Assembly (NCBI GenBank): GCA_047632595.1
Contig: JBLIDK010000014.1
Coordinates: forward strand, 1-43,118
Source: JBLIDK01 sp047632595
GTDB taxonomy: Bacteria; Bacteroidota; Bacteroidia; Sphingobacteriales; Sphingobacteriaceae
DNA length: 43,118 bases
Direction of reading: 5' to 3'
In this document: positions 9,358 through 18,400 of the stretch, one piece after another
How positions within the stretch are numbered: position 1 is the first letter of the stretch
Layout: each line of letters starts with the position of its first letter
Program-made: the position numbers and the translations under genes
Notes under the pieces: model-generated
What the model was told of the DNA's origin: nothing
Seen by the model: the letters and a program-made list of their open reading frames with translations, nothing else
Databases searched by the model: none

Positions 9358-9759
9358 TTAGTTCTTTGTAGATTCAGGAAGTTTTTCTACCCTCCAATTT
9401 TTTATACCACCTTCTAATTCATAGACTACTTCAAAGGAGTTGGCCTTTAACTTGCTAACTGCAGCAGCACTTCGCCCGCCACTTAGGCAGTAAACAAAAA
9501 CGGGTTTGCTTTTATCTAGCTGGCTAATCTGTTGTTCAAAACTATCACCATTCCAGTTATAATTAAGTGCATTTATTAGGTGTCCCGACTCAAATTCACC
9601 GGGGGTTCTCACATCAATAATTACAGCATTAGGCACCTCATTAACTTTGCTGGCAAACTCAGTTGCTGAAAGCAATTCTGCATCGCCTTTGGTTTGGCCA
9701 TTGGAGCAATTAGTTAATAAAATAGTTGCCGTGAGTACTAAAAATAGTTTTTTAAACAT
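9358..9759 (-). CDS. Rhodanese-domain lipoprotein
   Basis: A 133-aa protein. A longer reading starts only with TTG inside the preceding gene, so the ATG at 9759 is used; it begins the lipoprotein signal MFKKLFLVLTATILLTNC with Cys18. The rest is a single rhodanese domain with the conserved VIIDVRTPGEFESGHL and active loop C91-LSGGR-S. It could carry sulfur as a persulfide on C91 in the envelope; the donor and acceptor are unknown. It follows the cytosolic rhodanese gene (9765-10079) with 5 nt between stop and start, so the two are almost certainly co-transcribed and form a matched pair on the two sides of the inner membrane. Confidence 0.85.
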   Translation of the reverse strand: MFKKLFLVLTATILLTNCSNGQTKGDAELLSATEFASKVNEVPNAVIIDVRTPGEFESGHLINALNYNWNGDSFEQQISQLDKSKPVFVYCLSGGRSAAAVSKLKANSFEVVYELEGGIKNWRVEKLPESTKN

Positions 9760-9764
9760 AAGGC

Positions 9765-10079
9765 TTAATTTACTTTGCCATTTAAGCTTGACCAACCGCC
9801 ACCGTTATAAACTTCATTAAAACCGCTAGATTTTAACATGCTTTTTGCAGAAGCACTTCGCATTCCACTGGCGCAACAAGTAATAATGACCTTGTCTTTA
9901 TTAAGCTTGTTCAAATTATTTTTCAAGGTGTCAACCGAAGTATTTATTGAACCTTTTATATGTCCACCGCTAAACTCTTCTTTGCTTCGCACATCAACAA
10001 TAATAGCTCCGTTTTTTACTAATTGCGAATAGTTCACTTTTGGTCCTATGCCTAATAGGTTTTTGAAAGTGTTGATCAT
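9765..10079 (-). CDS. Single-domain rhodanese, cytosolic
   Basis: A 104-aa protein without signal peptide. It contains IIVDVRSKEEFSGGHIKGS near residues 26-44 and the active loop C69-ASGMR-S, preceded by another Cys (C68). This is a complete minimal rhodanese/GlpE-like fold for sulfur transfer through a Cys persulfide. It is the first gene of a two-gene unit with the lipoprotein rhodanese at 9358. Close relatives are common in marine Bacteroidota, often as stand-alone stress or sulfur-relay proteins. The adjacent second Cys is not usual for the loop and may be incidental. Confidence 0.87.
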   Translation of the reverse strand: MINTFKNLLGIGPKVNYSQLVKNGAIIVDVRSKEEFSGGHIKGSINTSVDTLKNNLNKLNKDKVIITCCASGMRSASAKSMLKSSGFNEVYNGGGWSSLNGKVN

Positions 10080-10172
10080 TTTTCTTGTTTCTTAAACGGT
10101 AAACAAAGAAAGCTAGAAACTGTTTATAGTTTCTAGCATGAGGTGTGCTTTGGACTGAAGATTAGTCTATGA

Positions 10173-10271
10173 TCATTTAGCTTTCTTTAATCTTTTCTCT
10201 GCTTTTTTCTCTTTAGCCGTTTTTACAGGCTCTTTTTTCACACTCTTTTTTGAATCTTGACTTTTTCCCAT
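10173..10271 (-). CDS. Very small, highly basic protein (32 aa)
   Basis: A short minus-strand gene reading MGKSQDSKKSVKKEPVKT, then AKEKKAEKRLKKAK and TGA. Fourteen of 32 residues are Lys or Arg. The opening MGKSQDSKK and the KEKK/KRxKK pattern recur, as far as I recall, in small Bacteroidota proteins, which argues for a real gene rather than a chance frame. It lacks hydrophobic residues for a fold and is likely disordered, perhaps binding nucleic acid. The function is unknown. It sits alone between the rhodanese pair and the next small genes. Confidence 0.6.
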   Translation of the reverse strand: MGKSQDSKKSVKKEPVKTAKEKKAEKRLKKAK

Positions 10272-10315
10272 GATATTGTTTTTAAACTTTTACTAAGATG
10301 AGGATTATTTACGAA

Positions 10316-10612
10316 TTAGAATTCAACTACCAATGTTAAATTCTTGCTAGCCAATGTTCCTTCTTTGTAACAAGCAAACCATTCTGCCGCATTTGGTATG
10401 TTAACCATGTCCTTCTCTGCTTCCTTTGCATCATCCTTTGAACGCCAATAAACAATATCCGTATAGCTGCCATCGCTATTGGTGTGAATTTCCCATTTCA
10501 TGAACCCCTCTTGGTTTTTCATCCAGTCATTTACTGCTTGTTTAGCAATTTTTAGTAAATGCTCTTCAGTAGTGTTTTCAGATAATTCGTAGGTGATAAT
10601 GTCTTTGTACAT
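10316..10612 (-). CDS. Small dimeric alpha/beta-barrel (ABM-like) protein
   Basis: A 98-aa protein (MYKDIITYELSENTTEEHLL... DWMKNQEGFMKWEIHTNSDG... TDIVYWRSKDDAKEAE... WFACYKEGTL). The beta-alpha-beta-beta-alpha-beta order, the 'NQEGFMKWEI' strand after the first helix and the 'YWRSKDDAKEAEK' second helix match the antibiotic-biosynthesis monooxygenase/ferredoxin-like dimeric barrel group. No specific catalytic residue can be assigned. It follows the small membrane protein at 10614 with 1 nt between stop and start, suggesting a common transcript. Confidence 0.6.
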   Translation of the reverse strand: MYKDIITYELSENTTEEHLLKIAKQAVNDWMKNQEGFMKWEIHTNSDGSYTDIVYWRSKDDAKEAEKDMVNIPNAAEWFACYKEGTLASKNLTLVVEF

Positions 10613-10613
10613 G

Positions 10614-10805
10614 TTATTTTTTTAATTTCATTAATTTAAAGACTCCAAAGCCAATAATAAGTGCTCCAAAAACAAATTTAAATATATCTAAGGTGGTCAA
10701 GTCTTCGGAACCGCCAAAAAAACGTACAATTATTAAAAACGATCCTGAAAGTATCAATAAGTAAGCATGCAAAGGCTTAAATTCTTTTTCTGTTTTGTTA
10801 GTCAT
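10614..10805 (-). CDS. Small two-helix membrane protein, hypothetical
   Basis: A 63-aa protein with a charged N-terminus (MTNKTEKEFKPLH) and two hydrophobic segments (AYLLILSGSFLIIVRFF and FKFVFGALIIGFGVFKLM) joined by a short acidic loop, ending in KLKK. It is a probable inner-membrane hairpin with both ends cytosolic by the positive-inside rule. I do not recognise the family. It stands just upstream of the ABM-like gene (10316) and appears to be co-transcribed with it. Its start lies 8 nt after the end of the decayed VOC gene. Confidence 0.55.
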   Translation of the reverse strand: MTNKTEKEFKPLHAYLLILSGSFLIIVRFFGGSEDLTTLDIFKFVFGALIIGFGVFKLMKLKK

Positions 10806-10812
10806 ATCTAAT

Positions 10813-11146
10813 TTATTTATCTGTCCAAATTGCTAATTCATTTCCAGATGGATCTAAAAAATAGAAACTTCTGCATCCTGATAAGGTGAAAATGTCTTTG
10901 CATGTGTTTCCACCTTCTTTTACGAATTTAACTTTTATTGCTTCTATATGACAGCTAGCAAGCCATTTACGATTTAATCTTCCCTCTTTTCAAAGCCACC
11001 TTGAACGCCACTATGGGTAAATGAACTATAAGTCGGCCCATAGTAAGTAAACGACCAGTCAAATACTAAATTGTAGAACAACTTTGTTTTTCAAGGTCAT
11101 GCGCCTTGGATTCAATGTAGTTTATGTGATTGTTTGTAGGTTTCAT
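10813..11146 (-). pseudogene. Decayed VOC (glyoxalase-like) protein gene
   Basis: Three frames on the minus strand together spell a VOC protein. It opens MKPTNNHINYIESKAHDLEK from the ATG at 11146. After a frame change it reads FDWSFTYYGPTYSSFTHSGV, then QGGFEKRED with an in-frame TAA, then IVNGLLAVI. The end reads VKFVKEGGNTCKDIFTLSGC, then FYFLDPSGNELAIWTDK-stop. This is the expected N-to-C order of the family, including the closing FLDPSGNELAIW strand. The loss of the 'YHENLE'-type middle part, at least one stop and two frame changes mark it as dead. It is distinct from the VOC gene at the left edge. Confidence 0.85.
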
Positions 11147-11195
11147 TTAAGCATGTTTTTTTTAAAACTAAACCAGACACCTTTCGATTCTCAAT

Positions 11196-11882
11196 CTAAT
11201 CGGATAAATATAGCAATTGCTCAAAAAATCCACCTATTTTTCTTTTTTGGTCAATAAAATGAATTTCATAAATCCAAAATCGTTCATTTCCATTTATGTC
11301 TTTCTCAGACATTAACTCTTTATTATTAGGATGGATATAGTTAATTTCATCTTCGCCAAGAATTTCTTCATGCGGGAAATTTCCAATTAAATGACCACAA
11401 TGCATGTTTCCGTATTCCCAGCCATATTTTTTGGCAAGTTCACTCGTATACTTGTAAAAATCGGCTCCTGTTAGGTTGTTTTTGTTATTGAAAAAGTAGT
11501 TGTGACCTTCTTGCCAAGCAAGCTCAACGTCGTTTTTTAATTTTAGTTTATTCTTATCGTTTCCCAATACATAAGTTTTACCTAGATCGGCTTCCCAATT
11601 TTCAAAAACGGGCCCAAAGTCAAAAAACAGAATATCATCCTTTTGAATGATTAAGTCAGGCGGATTTTCTTTGTAAGGAAGCAAAGTGTTTGCTCCAGAT
11701 CTTACAATACGTTTATGCCAAAATTTCTTAATTCCAAATAGCTCGTAGGCCAAGTCAAATACTTGAGTGTTTAATTTACGCTCTGATGTGCCCTCAACAA
11801 CTAGCTCTCGTTTTTCAATTTCTTGGAAAAGAACCTTGGCTTTGTTTTCGGCCTCAATTAGCTTTTCTAAAGTCTTATTCAT
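11196..11882 (-). CDS. M24-family (creatinase/aminopeptidase P-like) metallopeptidase
   Basis: A 228-aa protein. The ATG at 11882 (MNKTLEKL) is used; a TTG two codons upstream is less likely. The pita-bread metal ligands of family M24 appear in order: D88 (FFDFGP), D99 (WEADLGKTY), H164 (GHLIGNFPHE), E206 (YEIHFID) and E221 (GGFFEQLL). There is no N-terminal creatinase domain, so it is a minimal catalytic domain like methionine aminopeptidase, but its sequence is closer to Xaa-Pro-type members. The substrate is unknown; it is cytosolic. It precedes the pseudogene at 10813 on the same strand and follows the RibD-like gene by 17 nt, so it may share a transcript with that gene. Confidence 0.82.
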   Translation of the reverse strand: MNKTLEKLIEAENKAKVLFQEIEKRELVVEGTSERKLNTQVFDLAYELFGIKKFWHKRIVRSGANTLLPYKENPPDLIIQKDDILFFDFGPVFENWEADLGKTYVLGNDKNKLKLKNDVELAWQEGHNYFFNNKNNLTGADFYKYTSELAKKYGWEYGNMHCGHLIGNFPHEEILGEDEINYIHPNNKELMSEKDINGNERFWIYEIHFIDQKRKIGGFFEQLLYLSD

Positions 11883-11899
11883 AACCAATAGGTTTAGTC

Positions 11900-12457
11900 T
11901 TAATTAACAGTGTATTTAAGCTGAATGAAATCGTTTGCAAATTCGGTTGCCTTAGCATTCTCAAGTTTTAAATCCTTAAAAAGTTTCCCAAATAAGGGAA
12001 CTCCCTCTCCTAATAAAACAGGCGCTTTTGTTATCGTAAGCTCGCTTATTAGCTTTAAATTTATAAACTGCAGAATTGTAGTTCCTCCATCAATATATGC
12101 ATGTTTTTGCCCATGATTTTCGAGCGTAGAGATAAGAGTTAATAAATCACCAGAATACATTTCAACTTTGCTCTTCAAGTTTTCTGGCGCTTCTTTTAAA
12201 GTATTACTAAGCACAATAATTTTTAGGTCGCCATAAAACCACTGCTCAGGTCTTAAGTTCATCTTTGAAATAATATCCATTGTTTTGCGACCCATAATCA
12301 TGCAATCAACTGAGGATATATATGCGCTAAGTCCCATGTCGGCATTAGCACCAGTTAATTCTTTGCCATTTCCAGCAGTGTGAAGCCAATCAACATTACC
12401 ATTTTTTTTGGCTATGAAACCATCTATACTAGTTGCAATAAATACAGAACACTTCAT
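11900..12457 (-). CDS. Dihydrofolate reductase / RibD C-terminal-domain family protein
   Basis: A 185-aa protein. It opens MKCSVFIATSIDGFIAKKNG with the invariant S-x-DG-x-I strand of the RibD C-terminal/DHFR-like fold, followed by IMGRKTMDII, the D-G-G strand (AYIDGGTTILQFI) and the closing LTITKAPVLLGEGVPLFG. These are the NADPH-binding and fold hallmarks of PF01872. Stand-alone members are NADPH-dependent reductases of unknown substrate; true DHFR activity is not supported. It is flanked upstream by the TonB receptor gene (35-nt gap) and downstream by the M24 gene (17-nt gap), all on the minus strand, so read-through is possible. Confidence 0.85.
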   Translation of the reverse strand: MKCSVFIATSIDGFIAKKNGNVDWLHTAGNGKELTGANADMGLSAYISSVDCMIMGRKTMDIISKMNLRPEQWFYGDLKIIVLSNTLKEAPENLKSKVEMYSGDLLTLISTLENHGQKHAYIDGGTTILQFINLKLISELTITKAPVLLGEGVPLFGKLFKDLKLENAKATEFANDFIQLKYTVN

Positions 12458-12492
12458 TTACTTCTTCCTTCAACTTTAATTCAAAACTTCTC

Positions 12493-14901
12493 TTAAAACT
12501 CAATCATAAGGCCAATACTTGGCAGCAACGTGCCATTCGTATTTTCAATTTCAGTTAACTTGTACTTTTTTGAATCATTTGGGTCGGTAACTAAATTACC
12601 TGAACTATCTCTTTCCACATCAAGAAATGGCTGGCCTTTAAATTGAAAATTATAAACATTTTGGACATCAATATAAGTGTTAAGCGCCCATTTTGAAAAG
12701 TACCACTTTTTATCCACTCTAATATCTAATCCGTGAGATGTAGGGCTGCGTAATGTATTCAATCGACTCCAGTCGAACACTCCTTGTTGCCTAACGTCCC
12801 AAATTTCTTTTATTGCCGATCGTTCTAAATCATAAGGAGTAAAGGGTGCCCCTCCAAGCAACCGAAATTTCAATCCAACTTCCCAATTTCGTTCAAAAGT
12901 TTTACCAGCGGTTAAGTTTAAAATATGCCTATTATCCCAGGCAGAGGGCCTTAATTCTGAATTTTTGTCAGCAAATTCACTTCGAACAAAAGTGTAGGAC
13001 AAAATGCCATACACTGATGAACTTAGCTTTTGCTGAATCAGCAATTCAAGACCATAGCTTCTTCCAGTTGAAATGGATGCAACGGGCTCATTCCCGATAA
13101 CTCCAAAATCGCTACCCAAATTGGCCAGCGAAATGCTATCTCGAAGTAAGAAGGGATAGTTATCATATGTTTTAAAAAAACTTTCAACAGTAATTTTAGA
13201 TAACATTGTAGGATTGTGTTCCAAACCTATTATTAAGTGATTTGCTTTTATATAGGTAAGATTATTTGCTTTGTTGGCTAAGACATTGGAGGTGTCTCGA
13301 TATCCCAATACAGTATAGGGCGGAAGTTGAAAATAACGACCAATATTAAAGTTCACATTCCATTTTTCAGCGAGTGAATACGACGCTGAAAAACGTGGTG
13401 AAAATTGGTCAATTGGGTTGCCCATTTCTTTGGAGTAATCGTTAAAATCTGTTCTAACTCCTAAGGAAAGGAGCAAGCGTTCTTTAAGTACAGTTTTACT
13501 TAGTTGTGAAAAAGCGGAGTATTTATTGAAGGTTAAATTTGAGGTGAAATCAATAGTCCTAGCTTCATCTCCAACAGAAATTTTATTGAATGTTGAGTTT
13601 GAATAGCTGGCAATTTCAAATCCTGCTCCCATGTTCCATTTCCATCCATTTTTACGAAAGGTGTTTTCTAGCCTTAGCTTATTTTCAATTTCTTGTGATG
13701 TGTAATCCAACAATAGAAATTGCTCTTGTTCAACGTTGTTCAGGTACTTTATAGATTGATTATTCAAGTGATTTCTGCTCACCACTACATTTTGATAGCT
13801 ATTTTCAGAAAAGTGAGTCCAATTTGCTCCCGTGGTATAATTCCATTGTGTATTTATTGGAAGATTCCCAAGAATGTAGCTGTTTCTTGTTATTGTTTCT
13901 TGATCATTAAGATCATTATTAACTCCAGTATTTAATTTAAAATCATCTATTGCGCCGAGACCAATGACGGTGAGCCGGTTTTTGTTATTAATCTTTATTG
14001 TTTGCTTGAATTGCATATCGTTGTAAGTTGGAAGAAAAGGAAGGGCTAGCGCTTTAAAGAGGAGCTGTAGATAGGAGCGTCTTGCAGACAAAATAAAACT
14101 AGACTTCTTTCCTATTGGTCCATCAAGAGTGAGGCCAACATCGCTTGACCCAACCATGAAGGTTCCATTTAGCTTTTCATCATTCCCTTCAATCTGCTTA
14201 AACTCTAAAATACTGCTTAAGGCATTTCCTCTGTTTGCTGGAAATGCTCCGGCGTAAAAGTCTACTTCTCTAATAAAGTTAACATTAATCAAACCAACTG
14301 GTCCTCCAGAGGAACCTTGAGTGGCAAAGTGATTGATGTTTGGAATTTCGACGCCATCTAAGTAAAAACGATTCTCATTTGGCGCTCCGCCCCTAACAAT
14401 GATGTCATTTCTGAAAGAAGCAGAAGAAGCCACTCCTGGTAGTATTTGGATTACCTTCGAAATATCGCGGTTGCCACCAGGATTTCGATAAATTTCTGAT
14501 GCGCTTATTGTTTTTAAACTCACTGGACTTTCTTCCAACTTGCTAAATGGAGAGGCTACAATAGTTAATTCGCCAAGAGCTGTTGACTCCTCAATCAAAG
14601 CAAAATTAACCGATGTGGTTCGGATTGAACTAACTAAAATTTCTGATGCGATTTCTTTTTTGAAACCTATAAAAGAACAAAGCACATTGTAAGTGCCTGG
14701 TTGAAGATTTTCAATCCGATAAAACCCATCAATATCAGAAATAGTTCCAATTGTGGTGCTGTCAATTGCAATACTAGCAAAAGGCACAGCCTTGTTGTTT
14801 ATACTATTATAAACTCTTCCTTTAATTACACCAGTCTGAGAATAAAGTATAAACAAGTAAGATGATAGCAAAATCAAAACTACAAGGCGCTTACAAAGCA
14901 T
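12493..14901 (-). CDS. TonB-dependent outer-membrane receptor with carboxypeptidase-regulatory-like N-domain
   Basis: An 802-aa protein with a signal peptide (~22 residues). Residues ~24-105 form the carboxypeptidase D regulatory-like domain (GVIKGRVYNSINNKAVPFAS; GFYRIENLQPGTYNVLCSF). Next comes a plug domain (SKVIQILPGVA; NDIIVRGGAPNENRFYLDGV; PNINHF) and then a long barrel with many strand pairs, ending in GLMIEF with a C-terminal Phe. There is no SusD-like partner, so it is not a classical Sus glycan system; siderophore, peptide or other uptake are all possible. A hairpin in its leader (14923-14947) may matter for control. The length is on the short side for this type but complete. Confidence 0.9.
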   Translation of the reverse strand: MLCKRLVVLILLSSYLFILYSQTGVIKGRVYNSINNKAVPFASIAIDSTTIGTISDIDGFYRIENLQPGTYNVLCSFIGFKKEIASEILVSSIRTTSVNFALIEESTALGELTIVASPFSKLEESPVSLKTISASEIYRNPGGNRDISKVIQILPGVASSASFRNDIIVRGGAPNENRFYLDGVEIPNINHFATQGSSGGPVGLINVNFIREVDFYAGAFPANRGNALSSILEFKQIEGNDEKLNGTFMVGSSDVGLTLDGPIGKKSSFILSARRSYLQLLFKALALPFLPTYNDMQFKQTIKINNKNRLTVIGLGAIDDFKLNTGVNNDLNDQETITRNSYILGNLPINTQWNYTTGANWTHFSENSYQNVVVSRNHLNNQSIKYLNNVEQEQFLLLDYTSQEIENKLRLENTFRKNGWKWNMGAGFEIASYSNSTFNKISVGDEARTIDFTSNLTFNKYSAFSQLSKTVLKERLLLSLGVRTDFNDYSKEMGNPIDQFSPRFSASYSLAEKWNVNFNIGRYFQLPPYTVLGYRDTSNVLANKANNLTYIKANHLIIGLEHNPTMLSKITVESFFKTYDNYPFLLRDSISLANLGSDFGVIGNEPVASISTGRSYGLELLIQQKLSSSVYGILSYTFVRSEFADKNSELRPSAWDNRHILNLTAGKTFERNWEVGLKFRLLGGAPFTPYDLERSAIKEIWDVRQQGVFDWSRLNTLRSPTSHGLDIRVDKKWYFSKWALNTYIDVQNVYNFQFKGQPFLDVERDSSGNLVTDPNDSKKYKLTEIENTNGTLLPSIGLMIEF

Positions 14902-14922
14902 ATAATATTGGTGTTAGCGTCT

Positions 14923-14947
14923 GCCACTAAAATATCCTGTTAGTGGC
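14923..14947. promoter_or_regulatory. Perfect inverted repeat in the TonB receptor leader
   Basis: GCCACTAA (14923-14930) and TTAGTGGC (14940-14947) form an 8-bp perfect stem with a 9-nt loop, 21 nt before the ATG at 14901 of the receptor gene. There is no U-tract, so a terminator is unlikely. It could be an operator for a dimeric repressor or an mRNA leader hairpin near the ribosome site. No function is proven. Confidence 0.5.
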
Positions 14948-14975
14948 TTAGTATGGGTTAACAACTAAAGCAGTT

Positions 14976-15212
14976 CTATTGTTTCAATGCATACTTGATG
15001 GCCGCTATTGCTGATGTAATAATTTTTAATTGTTTGTTTGAGGCTTCATAAGCCACACGTCCTTGTAACTTTTGTGTTATTTATCCTTCACTTTTCAAAA
15101 GATAATTCAGAATTTCATTCTTTTTGAATGTCTTCTATTTTGGCTAATTTGATGGGGCTGTATAAAACAGCATTTACTTGATTTACGCCTAGTAAATATT
15201 TTATAAGCGCCT
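14976..15212 (-). pseudogene. Possible remnant of an unidentified protein gene
   Basis: The minus strand shows coherent coding-like sequence broken by lesions: ALIKYLLGVNQVNAVLYSPI, then KLAKIEDIQK, a frame change, NEILNYLLKSEG, an in-frame TAA, then TQKLQGRVAYEASNKQLKII and SAIAAIKYALKQ with TAG at 14976. The composition and helix periodicity look like real protein, and the pattern of damage resembles the other pseudogenes here, but I do not recognise the family. It occupies much of the 546-nt gap between the TonB receptor and the giant-protein operon. Chance cannot be excluded. Confidence 0.35.
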
Positions 15213-15278
15213 AGCCTGCAATTTAGATTCATTCTTAATTGTACCCTAGCGGTATCGTTTCCAATTGTTTACCACACC

Positions 15279-15304
15279 AATAGCCGTTATAATAAACGGC
15301 TATT
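15279..15304. repeat. Perfect 10-bp inverted repeat upstream of the giant operon
   Basis: AATAGCCGTT (15279-15288) and AACGGCTATT (15295-15304) enclose the 6-nt loop ATAATA. This is a strong hairpin about 145 nt before the first gene of the operon and about 50 nt before its probable -7 box. There is no T-run on either side, so a classical intrinsic terminator is not supported. It could insulate the operon from the minus-strand remnant or act as a binding site. Confidence 0.55.
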
Positions 15305-15350
15305 AACTAATATAAATGTTGAAAACGAAATACTTTTTTGACATATAGGT

Positions 15351-15358
15351 TATATTTG
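15351..15358 (+). promoter_or_regulatory. Candidate Bacteroidota -7 box for the giant-protein operon
   Basis: TATATTTG matches the Bacteroidota -7 consensus TAnnTTTG exactly. It lies 89 nt before the ATG at 15448, leaving a leader of about 80 nt. A -33 TTG at the usual ~19-nt spacing is not evident; TTG occurs about 10 and 29 nt upstream. The call rests on the -7 match and its position in the only long non-coding stretch before the operon. Confidence 0.45.
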
Positions 15359-15447
15359 CAAAATAATTTAGAATTAAAATCTTCCTATGCTAATATATAA
15401 TTAGCAAAACTACCAAACTATTGAAAACATTCTACACACCACTTTAG

Positions 15448-18400
15448 ATGTATAAAGTATTATTAAGCACATTCGTATTTCTATTTACTATAGTTCTGAC
15501 GTCTTCAGCAAATTCAACTAACAACTATTACTTCCATTCAACTCATCCGCCAGCCGCTTTAGACACCATATATGGCGATCAAAGTGTTTGTAGCGGAGTA
15601 ACAACTACCTACAAAGCCGATAGTGTGGACGGAGCAACCTATCAATGGGTAATAACCAATGGCACAATTAACGGTAGCAGTACGGATTCCATGGTTAGTG
15701 TTACTTGGAAACTTGGGCCAGATACAGGTACCGTTGAGCTAGTAATCAATTTATTACCAATAAGTATTGATGTTTTAGTAGGAGTTATAAATAGTAGTTC
15801 AGTAAATCCCGACTCCATTTGTGCAGGACTAGATAGTGCACAGCTTGACCCAGAAATTACTGGTGGTAGTGGAAACTTTAGTTACAATTGGTCTCCAACT
15901 ACAGGTCTTAATAATAGCACTATACGTAATCCAAAAGCTTCTCCAGGAACGAGCACAAGCTATAACCTTACGATTTCTGATGGAACTTGCATTGCTTTAT
16001 CTGGAAATGATATGGTAAGAGTTAATGTTCGAGATTCATTAAAAATAGACACTCGAACAGACACTACTATTTGTGTAGAGCAAAGCGTAGTTTTGAGCTC
16101 CTTGCTTTCAGGTGGGGTATCTGCAAATTATGCATTTAAGTGGTTTCAAGGTGCTGGTTTAAATAACGCCACAATTTCAAGTCCTATAGCAATCCCCACG
16201 GCAACAACTACTTATGGTGTAGAAATCAAAGATTTATGTTCCTCGCCAGATACAGATTATGTTATGGTAACCCTTCGCTTGCCTATAAGTGTAAACGTAT
16301 CAGATACGCAAACAATTTGCTTTGGAGATACTGCAGATTTATCAGCTATTGCCTCTGGAGGTTTAAATGTATTTACTTATTCTTGGATTCCTACGGATTC
16401 AATTGTAGATAATAGTCTTGCACTAGTAGAAGTATTTCCTAGCACTTCAAAATATTATTATGTGACAGTATCCGACGGATGTTCGCCAGATGTTATGGAC
16501 TCTGTTTATGTTGTAGTTAATCAACTACCTCAAATTGATCCTAATCCATTAGATAATTTTATATGTTATGGAGATTCTGCGTTTTTAGGAGGAGCTCCTA
16601 CAGCCTTTGGTGTTGAACCATTTACTTACCTCTGGAGTCCAGGGGGAACATTAAGCGCTACAAATGTTTCAAGCCCTACTGCAAAACCCGTTACAAACAC
16701 CACTTATTATCTTACAGTTACAGATAGCTTAGGATGCATTGCAACAGACTCTACAACACTTTTAGTGAACGATGAAATTTTAATAGACATAGGAGGAGAT
16801 AAGTTTATATGTTTTGGAGATACCGCAGAATTAGGAGGGGTGCCCACAGCAAGCGGCGGTACTGGTACTTTAATCTACGTTTGGAATCCGGCTCAGGAAT
16901 TGGTTGAATCAGAAATTCCAAACCCTAAAGCTTCGCCATTAAATACAGTCATTTTTGACCTAACTGTGCAAGATAATAGAGGCTGTATTGTTACAGATAC
17001 TTTAAACCTTGTTGTAAACCCACTTCTAGTCTCAAACGTAGCAAATGACACATTAATTTGTTTTGGTGATAGCGCTTACCTAGGAACTTCAACAACCGCA
17101 TCAGGTGGAACCAATCCTTATAATTACAATTGGACTCCATCTTCCAGTTTATTTAGCCCTAACTCATTTAATCCTAAATCAGGAGCGGGAATAACAACTA
17201 AATATTATCTTCAAATAATGGATGACAGCTTATGTTCAGCTTCCGATTCCGTTACAGTTTTTGTAAATGATACAATTTTTATTGATGCTGGGAAAGATTC
17301 TTTTATATGTTTTGGTAATGGATTAAACTTAGGATCACAACCAACCGCTAAGGGTGGTTCGGGAAACTTTAGTTACAATTGGAATAATGAATCACTCTTA
17401 AACGACGATGAATTACAAAACCCACAAGCAACACCAACAATTTCTACACAGTTTATTGTGCAAGCTACAGATGCCATTGGTTGTTCTATAGCTGATTCCA
17501 TCACTATTTCTGTAAACAATGAAATTAGTATTGATGCGGGATCAGATGTATTTATTTGTAACGGAGACAGCATTGGTTTAGGTGGCGCACCTACTGCCAC
17601 AGGTGGCTTAGGTAGCTTGAGTTTTTTATGGTCAACAAGTGAAGGCTTGTCAAGCACAACGTCAACTAATCCAAAAGCCTCGCCCCCTTCTTCTAAAATT
17701 TATACATTAACCGTAGAAGATGATACGAACTGTATAGTTTCCGATCAAATTTTTGTTAAGGTAAATAGCGCATTAACAGTTAACGCTGGAGACAATCAAT
17801 TTATATGTTTTGGCGATAGTACAGCTTTAGGTTCAGGTTCATTTGTACTTGGCGGGACGGAACCTTACAGCTACAACTGGGCTCCATCAACGGGTGTTTT
17901 TAATGCCAATAATCAAAATCCAAAAGCTTCCCCAATCACGCAAACCAAATACTATTTAAGCATTAGTGATGATAGTAGTTGCGTTTCCATTGATTCTATG
18001 ATTCTAGATGTTGACCCAGAAATTTTTGTATCAGCAGGAAAGGACACATCGCTTTGCCTAGGAGATAGCATAACATTAGGAGGGCTAACTACAGGCGCCG
18101 GAGGGTTCGGAATCCTTTCTTATTCTTGGACACCTAGTAGTGGTATTTCAAATGCCTCATTGCCAAATCCGAAAGCACTGCCATCGTCTAGTACAACATA
18201 CAAAGTAAGTGTTCAAGATGATAATGCATGTGTTGTTAGCGATCAGATAGTCATAAGTTTAAGTAATAACCTAAGCGTAAATGCGGGTAGAGACACCTTA
18301 CTTTGTTTTGGAGATTCTTTAATCTTAGGAGTCCCAAATGGAGTTTCTGGTGGCTCAGGTATTGTAAAAGATTTTTGGTCTCCTAAAACTTTCTTAACTG

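Noticed and set aside
12493..14901. Treating the TonB receptor as a SusC homologue of a polysaccharide utilisation locus
   Set aside because: No SusD-like gene, glycoside hydrolase or hybrid regulator lies nearby, and the protein is shorter than typical SusC.
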